From the NCBI GenBank assembly GCA_020052635.1, contig JAGVOR010000129.1, positions 1-12,413 of the forward strand: DNA of 12,413 nt. Direction: 5' to 3'. Below the pieces are notes generated by a model. It searched no databases. It saw only the letters and a list, made by a program, of their open reading frames with translations, and had not been told where the DNA came from. Below, piece after piece: positions 1 to 6,537 of this stretch; positions within the stretch are counted from its first letter, which is position 1, and every line of letters starts with the position of its first letter. The stretch comes from Candidatus Omnitrophota bacterium (GTDB lineage: Bacteria; Omnitrophota; Gorgyraeia; Gygaellales; Profunditerraquicolaceae). Position numbers and translations under genes: made by a program.

Positions 1-1
1 T

Positions 2-97
2 CATTTATTGCGGCACCTCAAAGATAGTAAGCTGGATTATATGGCCTTCCATAATCTAAAGGAAGTCTTCATCTATTTGAGAAAGAAGCTAGCCTAA
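2..97 (+). CDS. C-terminal end of an unidentified protein (partial)
   Basis: An open frame enters from the left edge and stops at the TAA at 95-97, giving 31 visible residues ending YLRKKLA. The segment is charged, with alternating Leu/Lys residues that suggest an amphipathic helix (around NLKEVFIYLRKKL). It ends 27 nt before the SD and start of the transporter gene, on the same strand, so it may be the preceding operon member. It is too short to assign a family; a small regulator is conceivable but nothing visible supports that. The frame choice rests only on it being open to the edge and stopping neatly before the next SD. Confidence 0.5.
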   Translation, partial: HLLRHLKDSKLDYMAFHNLKEVFIYLRKKLA

Positions 98-124
98 TTC
101 CCGTTTTAATTATAGGAGTATTTT

Positions 125-1396
125 ATGATGGAACCAAAGATTATCGCTCTGTTCGTATTTATCGTGGCTTATATTTTGTTTGTTGCGTTTCCGCATAAAC
201 GCACAGGGATAGCTTTAGGGGGAAGCTTATTTTTGATTTTAACCGGAGCTGTCTCAGTAAAAGCTGCGTTTTTGGCGGTTAACTGGAATGTAATGGGGAT
301 TTTTATCGGGACCCTGATCTTGGCGGATGTTTTTATGCAAAGCCGCATGCCAGCCTATATCGCTGAAATCGTAGTGGATAAAGCAAAGAATACCGGCTGG
401 GCAATGTTGTTTATCTGCGCCTTGAGCGGTTTTATCTCCGCATTTGTGGAGAATGTGGCGACAGTATTGATTGTCGCTCCCATCGCTTTGGCTTTAGCCA
501 AGAAGCTGAAGATTAATCCTACCAATATGATGATTGCCATCGCCATCTCCAGTAATTTGCAGGGGGCAGCTACTTTAATCGGCGATCCCCCCAGCATGCT
601 TTTGGGAGGATTCGCGAAGATGAATTTCGGGGATTTCTTTTTCTACCGGGGCAGGCCCAGCATATTCTTTGCGGTCGAGCTGGGAGCAGCTGTTTCTTTC
701 CTCGTGCTTTATTTTATCTTCAGGAAATACAAAACTAAAATCCAGCTGGTGGCGGTAGAGAAGGTGAAAAGCTGGGTGCCCACGGTTTTGTTAGTCAGCT
801 TGATTATTTTGTTGGCACTTTCCTCGTTTTTTGATACCGGATTTAACTCTCTGGCTGGGCAACTCTGCATGATTTTTGGGGTGATTGCCCTGATTTGGGA
901 AAAAACCGTAAATAAAACTTCGATTTCTGCTGGCCTTAAGAAGCTAGACTGGGAGACAACCTTTTTCTTGATCGGTATTTTTATTATTGTCGGCGGGATT
1001 TCACTTACCGGTTGGATTGGCGTCCTGGCAGATTATTTAGCCAGCCTGGTCGGCACAAATATCTTTTTGGGGTATACGGCGATTGTTTTTCTTTCGGTTC
1101 TGCTTTCGGCGTTTATCGACAATGTCCCTTTCTTAGCCGCGATGCTGCCGGTAGCCATGATTATGTCGGATAAATTACAGATTAATCCGTCGTTGTTTCT
1201 TTTTGGCCTGTTGATCGGTGCCAGCCTGGGTGGCAATATTACCCCTATCGGGGCCAGCGCTAATATTGTTGCCTGTGGTTTACTTAAAAAAGAAGGTTAT
1301 CCAGTCAAATTTACGCATTTTATGAAGCTGGGTGTTCCCTTTACCCTAGCTGCGGTAACCGCTGCCTATTTGTTGGTTTGGTTGATCTGGAGCTAA
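125..1396 (+). CDS. ArsB/NhaD-superfamily (SLC13-like) ion transporter
   Basis: A 423-residue polytopic inner-membrane protein with about 11-12 hydrophobic segments. It shows the two inverted half-repeats of the ArsB/NhaD ion transporter superfamily: ENVATV (109-114) followed by SSNLQGAATLIGDPPSML (142-159) in the first half, and DNVPFLA (332-338) followed by GGNITPIGASANIVA (369-383) in the second. These re-entrant, Asn/Gly/Pro-rich motifs form the substrate and ion path in this superfamily. The substrate cannot be read from sequence: arsenite, Na+/H+ exchange or a dicarboxylate are all possible, and no arsenic gene is identifiable beside it. Start ATG 125 follows AGGAG at 114-118; a second ATG is adjacent at 128. 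It is followed after 3 nt by the permease gene, so the two are probably co-transcribed. Confidence 0.85.
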   Translation: MMEPKIIALFVFIVAYILFVAFPHKRTGIALGGSLFLILTGAVSVKAAFLAVNWNVMGIFIGTLILADVFMQSRMPAYIAEIVVDKAKNTGWAMLFICALSGFISAFVENVATVLIVAPIALALAKKLKINPTNMMIAIAISSNLQGAATLIGDPPSMLLGGFAKMNFGDFFFYRGRPSIFFAVELGAAVSFLVLYFIFRKYKTKIQLVAVEKVKSWVPTVLLVSLIILLALSSFFDTGFNSLAGQLCMIFGVIALIWEKTVNKTSISAGLKKLDWETTFFLIGIFIIVGGISLTGWIGVLADYLASLVGTNIFLGYTAIVFLSVLLSAFIDNVPFLAAMLPVAMIMSDKLQINPSLFLFGLLIGASLGGNITPIGASANIVACGLLKKEGYPVKFTHFMKLGVPFTLAAVTAAYLLVWLIWS

Positions 1397-1399
1397 GTT

Positions 1400-2437
1400 A
1401 TGTCCGAGATGCCTGATTGCTGCCAAAATAAAATTAAGGGTTGGCGTCCAAATAAACTATTTTTGATTACCGTTCTGATTTTCACCTTAATATTATGCTC
1501 CTATTTCTTCCCGCCGCTTCTTCCTTTCCGTAAAATTTTATTTCAATATTTTAAATCCATCTGGTGGGCAGTAGTCTTAGGATTATTTCTGGGGGGCCTG
1601 ATCGATTATTATGTGCCCCGGGAGTATATCTCGAAAATTCTATCCCGCAAATCTTGGCGTACGATTCTTAGCGCGGTACTTTTGGGTTTTTTAATGAGCG
1701 CCTGCAGCCACGGGATACTGGCTTTGTCGATCCAGTTGCATAAAAAAGGGGCGAGTAACCCCGCGGTGGTGAGTTTTCTTTTGGCCAGCCCCTGGGCGAA
1801 TTTAGCGGTGACCATGATGCTGGTCAGCCTCTTTGGGTTCAAGGGGATCCTGATCGTCTTGGCGGCGATGCTGGTGGCAATCAACACCGGTTTTATCTTT
1901 ATGTGGCTGGAAAAGAAAGGGCTAATCGAGACAAATAAATCTACGCTGGAGGTTCCCGCGGCCTATTCGATCAAAAAGGATTTTTATCTGCGGACTAAAA
2001 ACTATAAATTTAACCGCGCCACGTTAAAGCAGGATTTTAAAGGCATCGCCAAGGGTTTAATTATGCTTTCGCAAATGGTGCTTTGGTGGATACTTTTCGG
2101 GATGCTTTTAGCCAGCTTAGCCGGGGCATTTATCCCGGCGCATTTTTTTCATAAATTCATGAACGCAACGTTTACGGGGTTAATCCTTACTCTGGCGCTA
2201 GCGACGGTAATTGAGGTCTGCTCGGAAGGTTCAAGCCCGTTGGCCTTTGAGATTTACCGCCAAAGCGGCGCCTTAGGCAATAGTTTTACCTTTCTAATGG
2301 CCGGGGTAGTTACCGATTATACCGAAATTGGTTTACTCTGGAGTAATGTTGGCAGAAAAGTTGCGCTCTGGCTGCCGGCCGTTACCGTCCCGCAGGTTTT
2401 ATTGCTGGGTTATATTTTTAATTTATTTATAAAATAA
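1400..2437 (+). CDS. DUF318/UPF0718-type permease
   Basis: A 345-residue membrane protein with roughly 8 to 10 hydrophobic segments. The motif ACSHGILALSIQLHKKGA (101-118) and FLLASPWANL (126-135) match the first repeat of the predicted permease family DUF318 (YraQ/ArsP-like), which normally has a Cys-containing motif, then a K-G-A-S turn, then a L-A-(S/T)-P helix. A second half-repeat appears around EVCSEGSSPLAFEI (272-285), with GVVTDYTEIG at 302-311. A basic linker (about 171-215) separates the halves. Some relatives export organoarsenicals, but most are uncharacterised, so the substrate is unknown. The N-terminus carries a CC pair (7-8) that could bind a metal. GGAG at 1389-1392, inside the end of the preceding gene, is the likely SD; a 3-nt gap implies coupling with the transporter. 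Confidence 0.8.
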   Translation: MSEMPDCCQNKIKGWRPNKLFLITVLIFTLILCSYFFPPLLPFRKILFQYFKSIWWAVVLGLFLGGLIDYYVPREYISKILSRKSWRTILSAVLLGFLMSACSHGILALSIQLHKKGASNPAVVSFLLASPWANLAVTMMLVSLFGFKGILIVLAAMLVAINTGFIFMWLEKKGLIETNKSTLEVPAAYSIKKDFYLRTKNYKFNRATLKQDFKGIAKGLIMLSQMVLWWILFGMLLASLAGAFIPAHFFHKFMNATFTGLILTLALATVIEVCSEGSSPLAFEIYRQSGALGNSFTFLMAGVVTDYTEIGLLWSNVGRKVALWLPAVTVPQVLLLGYIFNLFIK

Positions 2438-2451
2438 GAAAAATTTTTCTT
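2436..2451. promoter_or_regulatory. AT-rich palindrome upstream of -35 (UP-element-like)
   Basis: A perfect 16-nt palindrome, AAGAAAAATTTTTCTT, begins at the stop codon of the permease gene and runs into the -35 box of the rrf2 promoter. An A-tract followed by a T-tract just upstream of -35 resembles an UP element contacted by the RNA polymerase alpha subunit. It could instead be a weak terminator for the upstream pair, but its stem has almost no GC and would fold poorly. Confidence 0.35.
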
Positions 2452-2477
2452 GACAAATGATACTAATATGGTATCAT
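2450..2477 (+). promoter_or_regulatory. sigma70-type promoter of the rrf2 operon
   Basis: A perfect -35 box TTGACA at 2450-2455 is followed after 16 nt by TATCAT (2472-2477), one base from the TATAAT consensus. Transcription should start near 2484 and leave an untranslated leader of about 150 nt before the regulator start at 2634. The spacer is almost filled by an inverted repeat, so the promoter is likely to be repressible. Confidence 0.75.
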
Positions 2478-2478
2478 T
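2456..2478. promoter_or_regulatory. Inverted-repeat operator, probably for the Rrf2 regulator
   Basis: AATGATAC (2456-2463), 7 nt, GTATCATT (2471-2478) is a perfect 8-bp inverted repeat lying between the -35 and -10 boxes. Rrf2-family repressors such as IscR and NsrR bind dyad sites of about this size at promoters and commonly control their own genes. The position next to an Rrf2 gene makes autoregulation the simplest reading. No second perfect copy was found in this window by eye. Confidence 0.65.
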
Positions 2479-2513
2479 CATTATCTGTTTAGAATGAGAG
2501 GGGGTGATCGATC

Positions 2514-2597
2514 ATGACAGTTGCAGTCAGGTATATGTTGAGGCCGGTGGCCCATTGCAAAGAGGGTTGCAGTCAAGTGTCCTGGGCAAGACCTTAA
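2514..2597 (+). CDS. Possible 27-residue leader peptide with CxxxC
   Basis: ATG at 2514 opens a 27-codon frame ending at TAA 2595-2597, wholly between the promoter and the rrf2 gene. It is preceded by GAGGGGGTGATC (2498-2509), one mismatch from an extended anti-SD complement (GGAGGTGATC), at good spacing; that is one of the stronger SDs in the window. The peptide is basic and has Cys15 and Cys19 (HCKEGCSQ). A competing GTG at 2504 in another frame would read through the rrf2 start and is less convincing. It might be a real small protein, a regulatory leader peptide, or a chance ORF in a structured leader; sequence alone does not decide. Confidence 0.35.
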   Translation: MTVAVRYMLRPVAHCKEGCSQVSWARP

Positions 2598-2633
2598 ACT
2601 ACCCAAGCTTTTATAAACCCGTCAGGAGGTTTT

Positions 2634-3026
2634 GTGAAACTAATTACCAGAAATACGGATTATGCTTTAAGGGCGATTTGTTATATCGCCCAACAGGATA
2701 AAGTAGTGGCCGTTACTGAATTGGTTAAGGTTTTGGGTGTGCCGCGCCCTTTTCTGCGCAAGATCCTGCAGCGCTTGAGCCAAAAGAGAATACTTGAATC
2801 TTATAAAGGCCAAGCCGGAGGTTTCAGGCTCAAAGGCCAGCCGCAAAAGATTTTTATCATTGAGGTCATGCGTGTTTTTCAGGGAGAGATCGCCCTTAAC
2901 GGGTGTTTTCTGAACAAGCACGTCTGTCCTAATAAAGGTAAGTGTATTTTGAGAAAAAAGATCAAACTGATCGAGGATGATGTATTTACGCAGCTTAAGC
3001 GGATTAATATTGCTTCGTTAATTTAG
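2634..3026 (+). CDS. Rrf2-family Fe-S transcriptional regulator
   Basis: A 130-residue protein of the usual Rrf2 length. The N-terminus KLITRNTDYALRAICYIA and the winged helix-turn-helix that follows (VTELVKVLGVPRPFLRKILQRL, about 27-48, then the wing with KGQAGGFRL near 58-66) are typical of the family. Three cysteines, C91, C98 and C104 (C-x6-C-x5-C), correspond to the cluster-binding cysteines of IscR and NsrR, so it probably binds an Fe-S cluster and responds to NO, O2 or Fe-S status. Start GTG 2634 is chosen because AGGAGG lies at 2623-2628 and the conserved N-terminus begins here. It heads the operon containing hcp, a common target of NO-sensing Rrf2 proteins. Autoregulation through the dyad at 2456-2478 is inferred. 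Confidence 0.9.
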   Translation: MKLITRNTDYALRAICYIAQQDKVVAVTELVKVLGVPRPFLRKILQRLSQKRILESYKGQAGGFRLKGQPQKIFIIEVMRVFQGEIALNGCFLNKHVCPNKGKCILRKKIKLIEDDVFTQLKRINIASLI

Positions 3027-3035
3027 GGGTTAAAT

Positions 3036-3902
3036 ATGGCCAAGAGAAAGATTATTACGATTGATGAGAAAAAATGTAACGGCTGCGGTTTATGTATTCC
3101 CAATTGCCCGGAAGGGGCAATCCAGATTATTGACCAGAAGGCCCGCCTGATCAGCGATTTATTCTGCGATGGCCTGGGGGCCTGTATTGGCCATTGCCCG
3201 CAGGGGGCGATCAGTATTGAAGAGCGGGAAGCCGTCGCTTATGATGAGAAAAAGGTTATGTCGAATATTGTTAAGCAGGGCAAAAATACGATTAAGGCGC
3301 ATCTTTTGCATTTAAAAGAGCATAATGAACACAAATATTTGCAACTGGCACTGGATTATCTGCGCGAGCAAAAGATTGAGAATCCCCTGCTTGCAGAAGC
3401 GCCAGCTGTTTTAAAAAATGAGCATGCTTTGGGCGGTTGTCCCGGCTCCAGGGCATTTGATTTCCGGCAGCCGCCGGTTCAGGCCCAAGGTGAGCAAACG
3501 GGAAAACGGCCATCCGAGCTGCGGCAGTGGCCTCTGCAGCTGCACCTTATTTCTCCCCAGGCGTCGTATTATCAGAAAGCCGACCTGCTTCTGGCTGCCG
3601 ATTGTACGGCTTTTACCTTGGGTGATTTTCACAAAGATTATTTAAAAGGGAAAGCTTTAGCAATTGCCTGCCCTAAACTGGATCAGGATAAAGATGTTTA
3701 CGTGGAGAAGCTTATTGCTTTGATTGATGAAGCGCTGATCAATACCCTGACCGTAATTATTATGCAGGTTCCTTGCTGCGGCGGCTTGGTTGCTATTGCC
3801 CAGCAAGCGCTGGATCAGGCTAAAAGAAAAATTCCCATTAAAACTGTCATTGTCAGTCTGCAGGGAGAGATCCTTTCTGCGGAATGGGTGACGGCTAAAT
3901 AA
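3036..3902 (+). CDS. Ferredoxin-like Fe-S protein with cysteine-rich C-terminal domain
   Basis: A 288-residue probably cytoplasmic electron-transfer protein. Residues 10-62 form a dicluster ferredoxin domain. Cluster I has C14-x2-C17-x2-C20-x3-C24-P. In the second motif C44, C50 and C54-P are present, but the middle position (L47) is not cysteine, so the second cluster may be 3Fe-4S or have another ligand. The rest (about 70-288) has further cysteines in GGCPGS (C135), AADC (C190), ACPKLD (C212) and VPCCGG (C247, C248), which look like metal or cluster ligands. I know similar proteins near hcp genes in anaerobes but no established function. It begins 9 nt after rrf2 with a weak AGGGGT SD overlapping the rrf2 stop. 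A role as electron donor for Hcp, replacing Hcr, is an inference. Confidence 0.8.
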   Translation: MAKRKIITIDEKKCNGCGLCIPNCPEGAIQIIDQKARLISDLFCDGLGACIGHCPQGAISIEEREAVAYDEKKVMSNIVKQGKNTIKAHLLHLKEHNEHKYLQLALDYLREQKIENPLLAEAPAVLKNEHALGGCPGSRAFDFRQPPVQAQGEQTGKRPSELRQWPLQLHLISPQASYYQKADLLLAADCTAFTLGDFHKDYLKGKALAIACPKLDQDKDVYVEKLIALIDEALINTLTVIIMQVPCCGGLVAIAQQALDQAKRKIPIKTVIVSLQGEILSAEWVTAK

Positions 3903-3904
3903 CG

Positions 3905-4060
3905 ATGAGTTGGGATTGTCCGCATAATGATAAAGGCCGCTGTTTAAAGGCAGGTGGTACTTGTAAGCCGGGTAAAAAGGGGTGTGTTTTAAGGGGAAGG
4001 GTGCGTTTTATCGGCGAGAACAGAGAGGAAGATAATGAGCAACTGCCCGGGTCAAGATAA
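3905..4060 (+). CDS. Small Cys4 protein of unknown function
   Basis: A 51-residue ORF starting 2 nt after the ferredoxin stop codon. Cysteines at 5, 13, 20 and 27 (C-x7-C-x6-C-x6-C) in a basic, Gly/Lys-rich context (CPHNDKGRC, GGTCKPGKKGCVLRG) suggest a small zinc- or Fe-S-binding fold. It overlaps the HD-domain gene in another frame: that gene starts at 4035, inside codon 44. The C-terminal tail past about residue 38 is polar and may be mostly a consequence of the overlap. No separate strong SD is visible, so translation is probably coupled to the preceding stop. The regular Cys spacing, tight packing and matching strand argue that it is a real gene. It could be an accessory of the adjacent Fe-S protein; that is a guess. 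Confidence 0.7.
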   Translation: MSWDCPHNDKGRCLKAGGTCKPGKKGCVLRGRVRFIGENREEDNEQLPGSR

Positions 4061-4748
4061 GCGCAAGGTCACTCCGCAGGCGGTTTTTTGTCCAGCCTGT
4101 GGCTGCGAAACCGAGATGTTCTCCGATGAAATTAAGGCCAGCTGTCCTAAATGCCGCAAGGTTTTCTACCGGGAAGTTTTACCCGCCTGCATCGACTGGT
4201 GCGCTTCGGCTAAGGAATGTATCGGCCAGCAGGCATACGGTGAATATATAATAAATAAGTCACTTTTATTAAAAGATAAATTGCTGTTTGAACTGAAAGA
4301 ACATTTTGGTACTGATCTAAAGCGGATAAATCATGCCAGAAGAGTTCTGGATTATGCGGAGGAGATTTTACGCCGGGAGGGCGGGGACTGGCAAATTGTT
4401 GTTCCGTCAGCCATACTGCATGATGTGGGGATCAAGCCGGCTGAGGAGAGGTATGGCTCATCCGCCGGGCATTTACAGGAGAAGGAGGGCCCGGAAATAG
4501 CCAGGAAAATCCTGCTCAAGCTAGGATTTAAAAAAAATGAGATTGAAGAGATCTGCCAGATTGTCGCGCATCATCATTCACCGGGAAAGATCAATACGCT
4601 GAATTTTAAGGTTTTATACGACGCGGACTGGTTAGTAAATTTAAAAGACGAAGTGGATATTGAGGATAAGATTAAGGTCAAAGGGATCATTGAAAAAGTA
4701 TTTTTAACTAAAACCGGCAAAGGTATTGCTTGTCAGCTGTATCTTTAA
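4035..4748 (+). CDS. HD-domain phosphohydrolase with N-terminal zinc ribbon
   Basis: A 237-residue protein of two parts. Residues 17-45 hold a ribbon-like CPAC/GC (C19, C22, C24) and CPKC (C37, C40) pair, followed by three more cysteines (C52, C56, C62). Residues about 85-235 form an HD domain: H100 (INHARRV), the HD dyad H129-D130 (AILHDVGI), the HHH at 179-181 (VAHHHSPG) and D196/D198 (YDADWL), the order expected for a divalent-metal phosphohydrolase. Relatives act on nucleotides or signalling nucleotides, and the substrate here is unknown. The start ATG 4035 is preceded by AGAGG (4024-4028) and sits inside the end of the small Cys4 gene. It lies 15 nt before hcp, so it belongs to the redox-stress operon; metal or cluster sensing by the Cys region is conceivable. 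Confidence 0.8.
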   Translation: MSNCPGQDKRKVTPQAVFCPACGCETEMFSDEIKASCPKCRKVFYREVLPACIDWCASAKECIGQQAYGEYIINKSLLLKDKLLFELKEHFGTDLKRINHARRVLDYAEEILRREGGDWQIVVPSAILHDVGIKPAEERYGSSAGHLQEKEGPEIARKILLKLGFKKNEIEEICQIVAHHHSPGKINTLNFKVLYDADWLVNLKDEVDIEDKIKVKGIIEKVFLTKTGKGIACQLYL

Positions 4749-4763
4749 AAAAAGGAGGAGCAA

Positions 4764-6059
4764 ATGTTTTGCGATCAATGTGAACAGACAGCGGGGGGTA
4801 CGGGGTGTACGACGAGAATGGGCACCTGCGGCAAGGATGAAGATATCCATAGTTTACAGGATACCCTGGTTTATGGGTTAAAGGGAATCGCCGCCTATGC
4901 TTATCACGCCCGGCAGTTCGAAGCCCGCGATGAAGAAGTGGATGCTTTTATGCACGAAGCGCTTTTTACTACTTTGACCAACGTCAGCTTCGATTTAAAC
5001 CAGCATCTGGCGATGGTTTTAAAATGCGGGGAAATGAATTTGAAGATTATGGAGCTTTTGGATAAGGTGCACGTGGAGAATTTCGGTAATCCTGTGCCGA
5101 CAGCGGTGGATACCGGAACCAGAAAAGGCCCGGGCATACTAGTTACCGGCCATGACCTGCTGGATTTGCAAGAGATACTTAAGCAAACCGAGGGGACGGG
5201 AATTAATATTTACACGCATGGGGAAATGCTTCCTGCCCACGCTTACCCGGAGTTAAAAAAATTTAAGCATCTGGCGGGCAATTACGGCGGGGCCTGGCAG
5301 GAGCAGAGGAAAGATTTCAATGCTTTTCCGGGAGCGATCCTGGTCAATACTAATTGCGTGATGACGCCTCAGGCGGGTACTTATCTTGACCGGCTTTTTA
5401 CTTGTAATGTTGCCGGGGTCCAGGGCGCTGCGCATATTAAAACCCGGGATTTTTCCGCGCTCATTCAAAAAGCTAAAACATTACCTTCATTGCCGGAGGC
5501 TAACGGCCAGAAAATTATGACCGGATTCCACCATACGGCGATTTTGGGGTTAGCGGATAAAATCGTTGGGGCGGTAAAAGCAGGAAAAATTAAAAGGTTT
5601 TTTTTAATCGGCGGTTGTGACGGCGCGCGTCCCGGGAGGAATTATTATACTGAATTTGCCGAGAAGGTTCCTCAGGATTGCGTAATCCTGACTTTGGCTT
5701 GCGGAAAATACCGTTTCAATAAGCTGGAGTTTGGTGCGATTGACGGTATTCCGCGCCTGATCGATATCGGGCAGTGCAATAATGCCTATTCGGCAATCCA
5801 AGTCGCCCTGGCCTTGAGCAAGGTATTTAATTGTTCGGTAAATGAATTACCGATCTCTTTTGTGCTTTCCTGGTTTGAGCAGAAGGCCGTGGCAATTTTA
5901 CTGACGCTTCTTTACTTGAACATTAAGGGAATCCGCCTGGGGCCGACCCTGCCGGCGTTTATCTCCAAAAACGTGCTTAACGTATTAGTGGAAAAGTTTG
6001 ATATTAAACCCGTTACTACTGTGGATGCGGATTTAGAACAGGCGCTTAAGGGCAAATAG
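4764..6059 (+). CDS. hcp: Hybrid-cluster protein (hydroxylamine/NO reductase), short form
   Basis: A 431-residue cytoplasmic Hcp. The N-terminal cluster ligands are C3, C6, C15 and C22. All eight expected ligands of the hybrid 4Fe-2S-2O cluster can be placed: H130 (TGHDLLDL), E154 (HGEMLP), C198 (TNCVM), C285 (GGCDGARPGR), C313 (LACGKYRF), C338 (GQCNNAY), E372 and K374 (WFEQKA). Classical Hcps are about 540-550 residues; this one lacks the helical segment of roughly 110 residues between the N-terminal cluster and the hybrid-cluster domain, as in the class III proteins known from thermophiles and archaea. Hcp reduces hydroxylamine in vitro, and in E. coli acts as an NO reductase giving N2O. 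SD AAGGAGG is at 4752-4758. No Hcr with a fused 2Fe-2S domain is present; the ferredoxin-like protein or the FNR-like flavoprotein may supply electrons. Confidence 0.95.
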   Translation: MFCDQCEQTAGGTGCTTRMGTCGKDEDIHSLQDTLVYGLKGIAAYAYHARQFEARDEEVDAFMHEALFTTLTNVSFDLNQHLAMVLKCGEMNLKIMELLDKVHVENFGNPVPTAVDTGTRKGPGILVTGHDLLDLQEILKQTEGTGINIYTHGEMLPAHAYPELKKFKHLAGNYGGAWQEQRKDFNAFPGAILVNTNCVMTPQAGTYLDRLFTCNVAGVQGAAHIKTRDFSALIQKAKTLPSLPEANGQKIMTGFHHTAILGLADKIVGAVKAGKIKRFFLIGGCDGARPGRNYYTEFAEKVPQDCVILTLACGKYRFNKLEFGAIDGIPRLIDIGQCNNAYSAIQVALALSKVFNCSVNELPISFVLSWFEQKAVAILLTLLYLNIKGIRLGPTLPAFISKNVLNVLVEKFDIKPVTTVDADLEQALKGK

Positions 6060-6070
6060 TCTGAATTCGA

Positions 6071-6098
6071 TTGTAAACCCGGCAAAAAGCCGTATAAT
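6071..6098 (+). promoter_or_regulatory. Promoter of the superoxide reductase gene
   Basis: A perfect TATAAT at 6093-6098 with TTGTAA (6071-6076, four of six matches to TTGACA) 16 nt upstream, in the 65-nt gap between hcp and the superoxide reductase gene. The spacer contains a small CGGC/GCCG hairpin (CCGGCAAAAAGCCG). Transcription would begin near 6105, leaving a leader of about 20 nt. This suggests that the sor-rubredoxin-tpx block can be expressed independently of the rrf2-hcp unit. Confidence 0.55.
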
Positions 6099-6124
6099 AA
6101 ATATCAAATTATCAGGAGGTAAAC

Positions 6125-6520
6125 ATGGCGAATATAGGGGATTTGGTGCAGTCCGCAGACTGGAAGGCCGAAAAGCATGTCCCGGTCATTGAGGGGCCGG
6201 ATAAAGCAGCCGCCAGCCAAGCGGTTAATCTTGAGGTTAGCGTAGGTAAGCAGATCGCGCATCCCAATACCACCGAGCATCATATCCGGTATATTGAGGT
6301 ATATTTCTTGCCTAGCGGTGAAAAATTCCCCTATCAGCTGGGGCGTTTTGAATTTAACGCGCATGGCGAATCCGTCCAAGGGCCTAATACCAGCTCGATC
6401 TTTTCCGAGCCAAAAGCCGTGGTTACTTTTAAGGCGGCTAAAAGCGGAACAGTGATGGCGCTGGCCTATTGCAATATCCATGGCCTCTGGAGAAGCGAAA
6501 AAGAATTGAAGGTGGAGTAA
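6125..6520 (+). CDS. Superoxide reductase (neelaredoxin type, 1Fe)
   Basis: A 131-residue cytoplasmic superoxide reductase that reduces superoxide to hydrogen peroxide without making O2. The catalytic iron ligands are visible: H18 in EKHVP, H46 and H52 in AHPNTTEHH, C116 and H119 in CNIHGLW; E16 and K17 of the EKHVP loop are the usual active-site helpers. The N-terminal desulforedoxin domain of desulfoferrodoxin is absent, so this is the single-iron type and needs an external donor, normally the rubredoxin encoded two genes downstream. SD AGGAGG at 6114-6119 fixes the start. It has its own predicted promoter. Its peroxide product would go to Tpx, as no rubrerythrin or catalase is seen here. 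Confidence 0.93.
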   Translation: MANIGDLVQSADWKAEKHVPVIEGPDKAAASQAVNLEVSVGKQIAHPNTTEHHIRYIEVYFLPSGEKFPYQLGRFEFNAHGESVQGPNTSSIFSEPKAVVTFKAAKSGTVMALAYCNIHGLWRSEKELKVE

Positions 6521-6537
6521 GCGGACCAAATTAATTA

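Noticed and set aside
2504..2701. 65-codon ORF from GTG 2504 across the rrf2 leader
   Set aside because: It runs into the rrf2 coding region in another frame and its second half is a shadow of that gene; the ATG at 2514 has better spacing from the SD.
6094..6112. ATAAT/ATTAT inverted repeat near the superoxide reductase promoter as a second Rrf2 operator
   Set aside because: Only 5-bp AT arms and no resemblance to the GATAC/GTATC dyad; expected by chance in AT-rich promoter DNA.
6104..6529. 141-codon minus-strand ORF opposite superoxide reductase
   Set aside because: Shadow of a well-supported gene; the plus-strand product has all catalytic residues.
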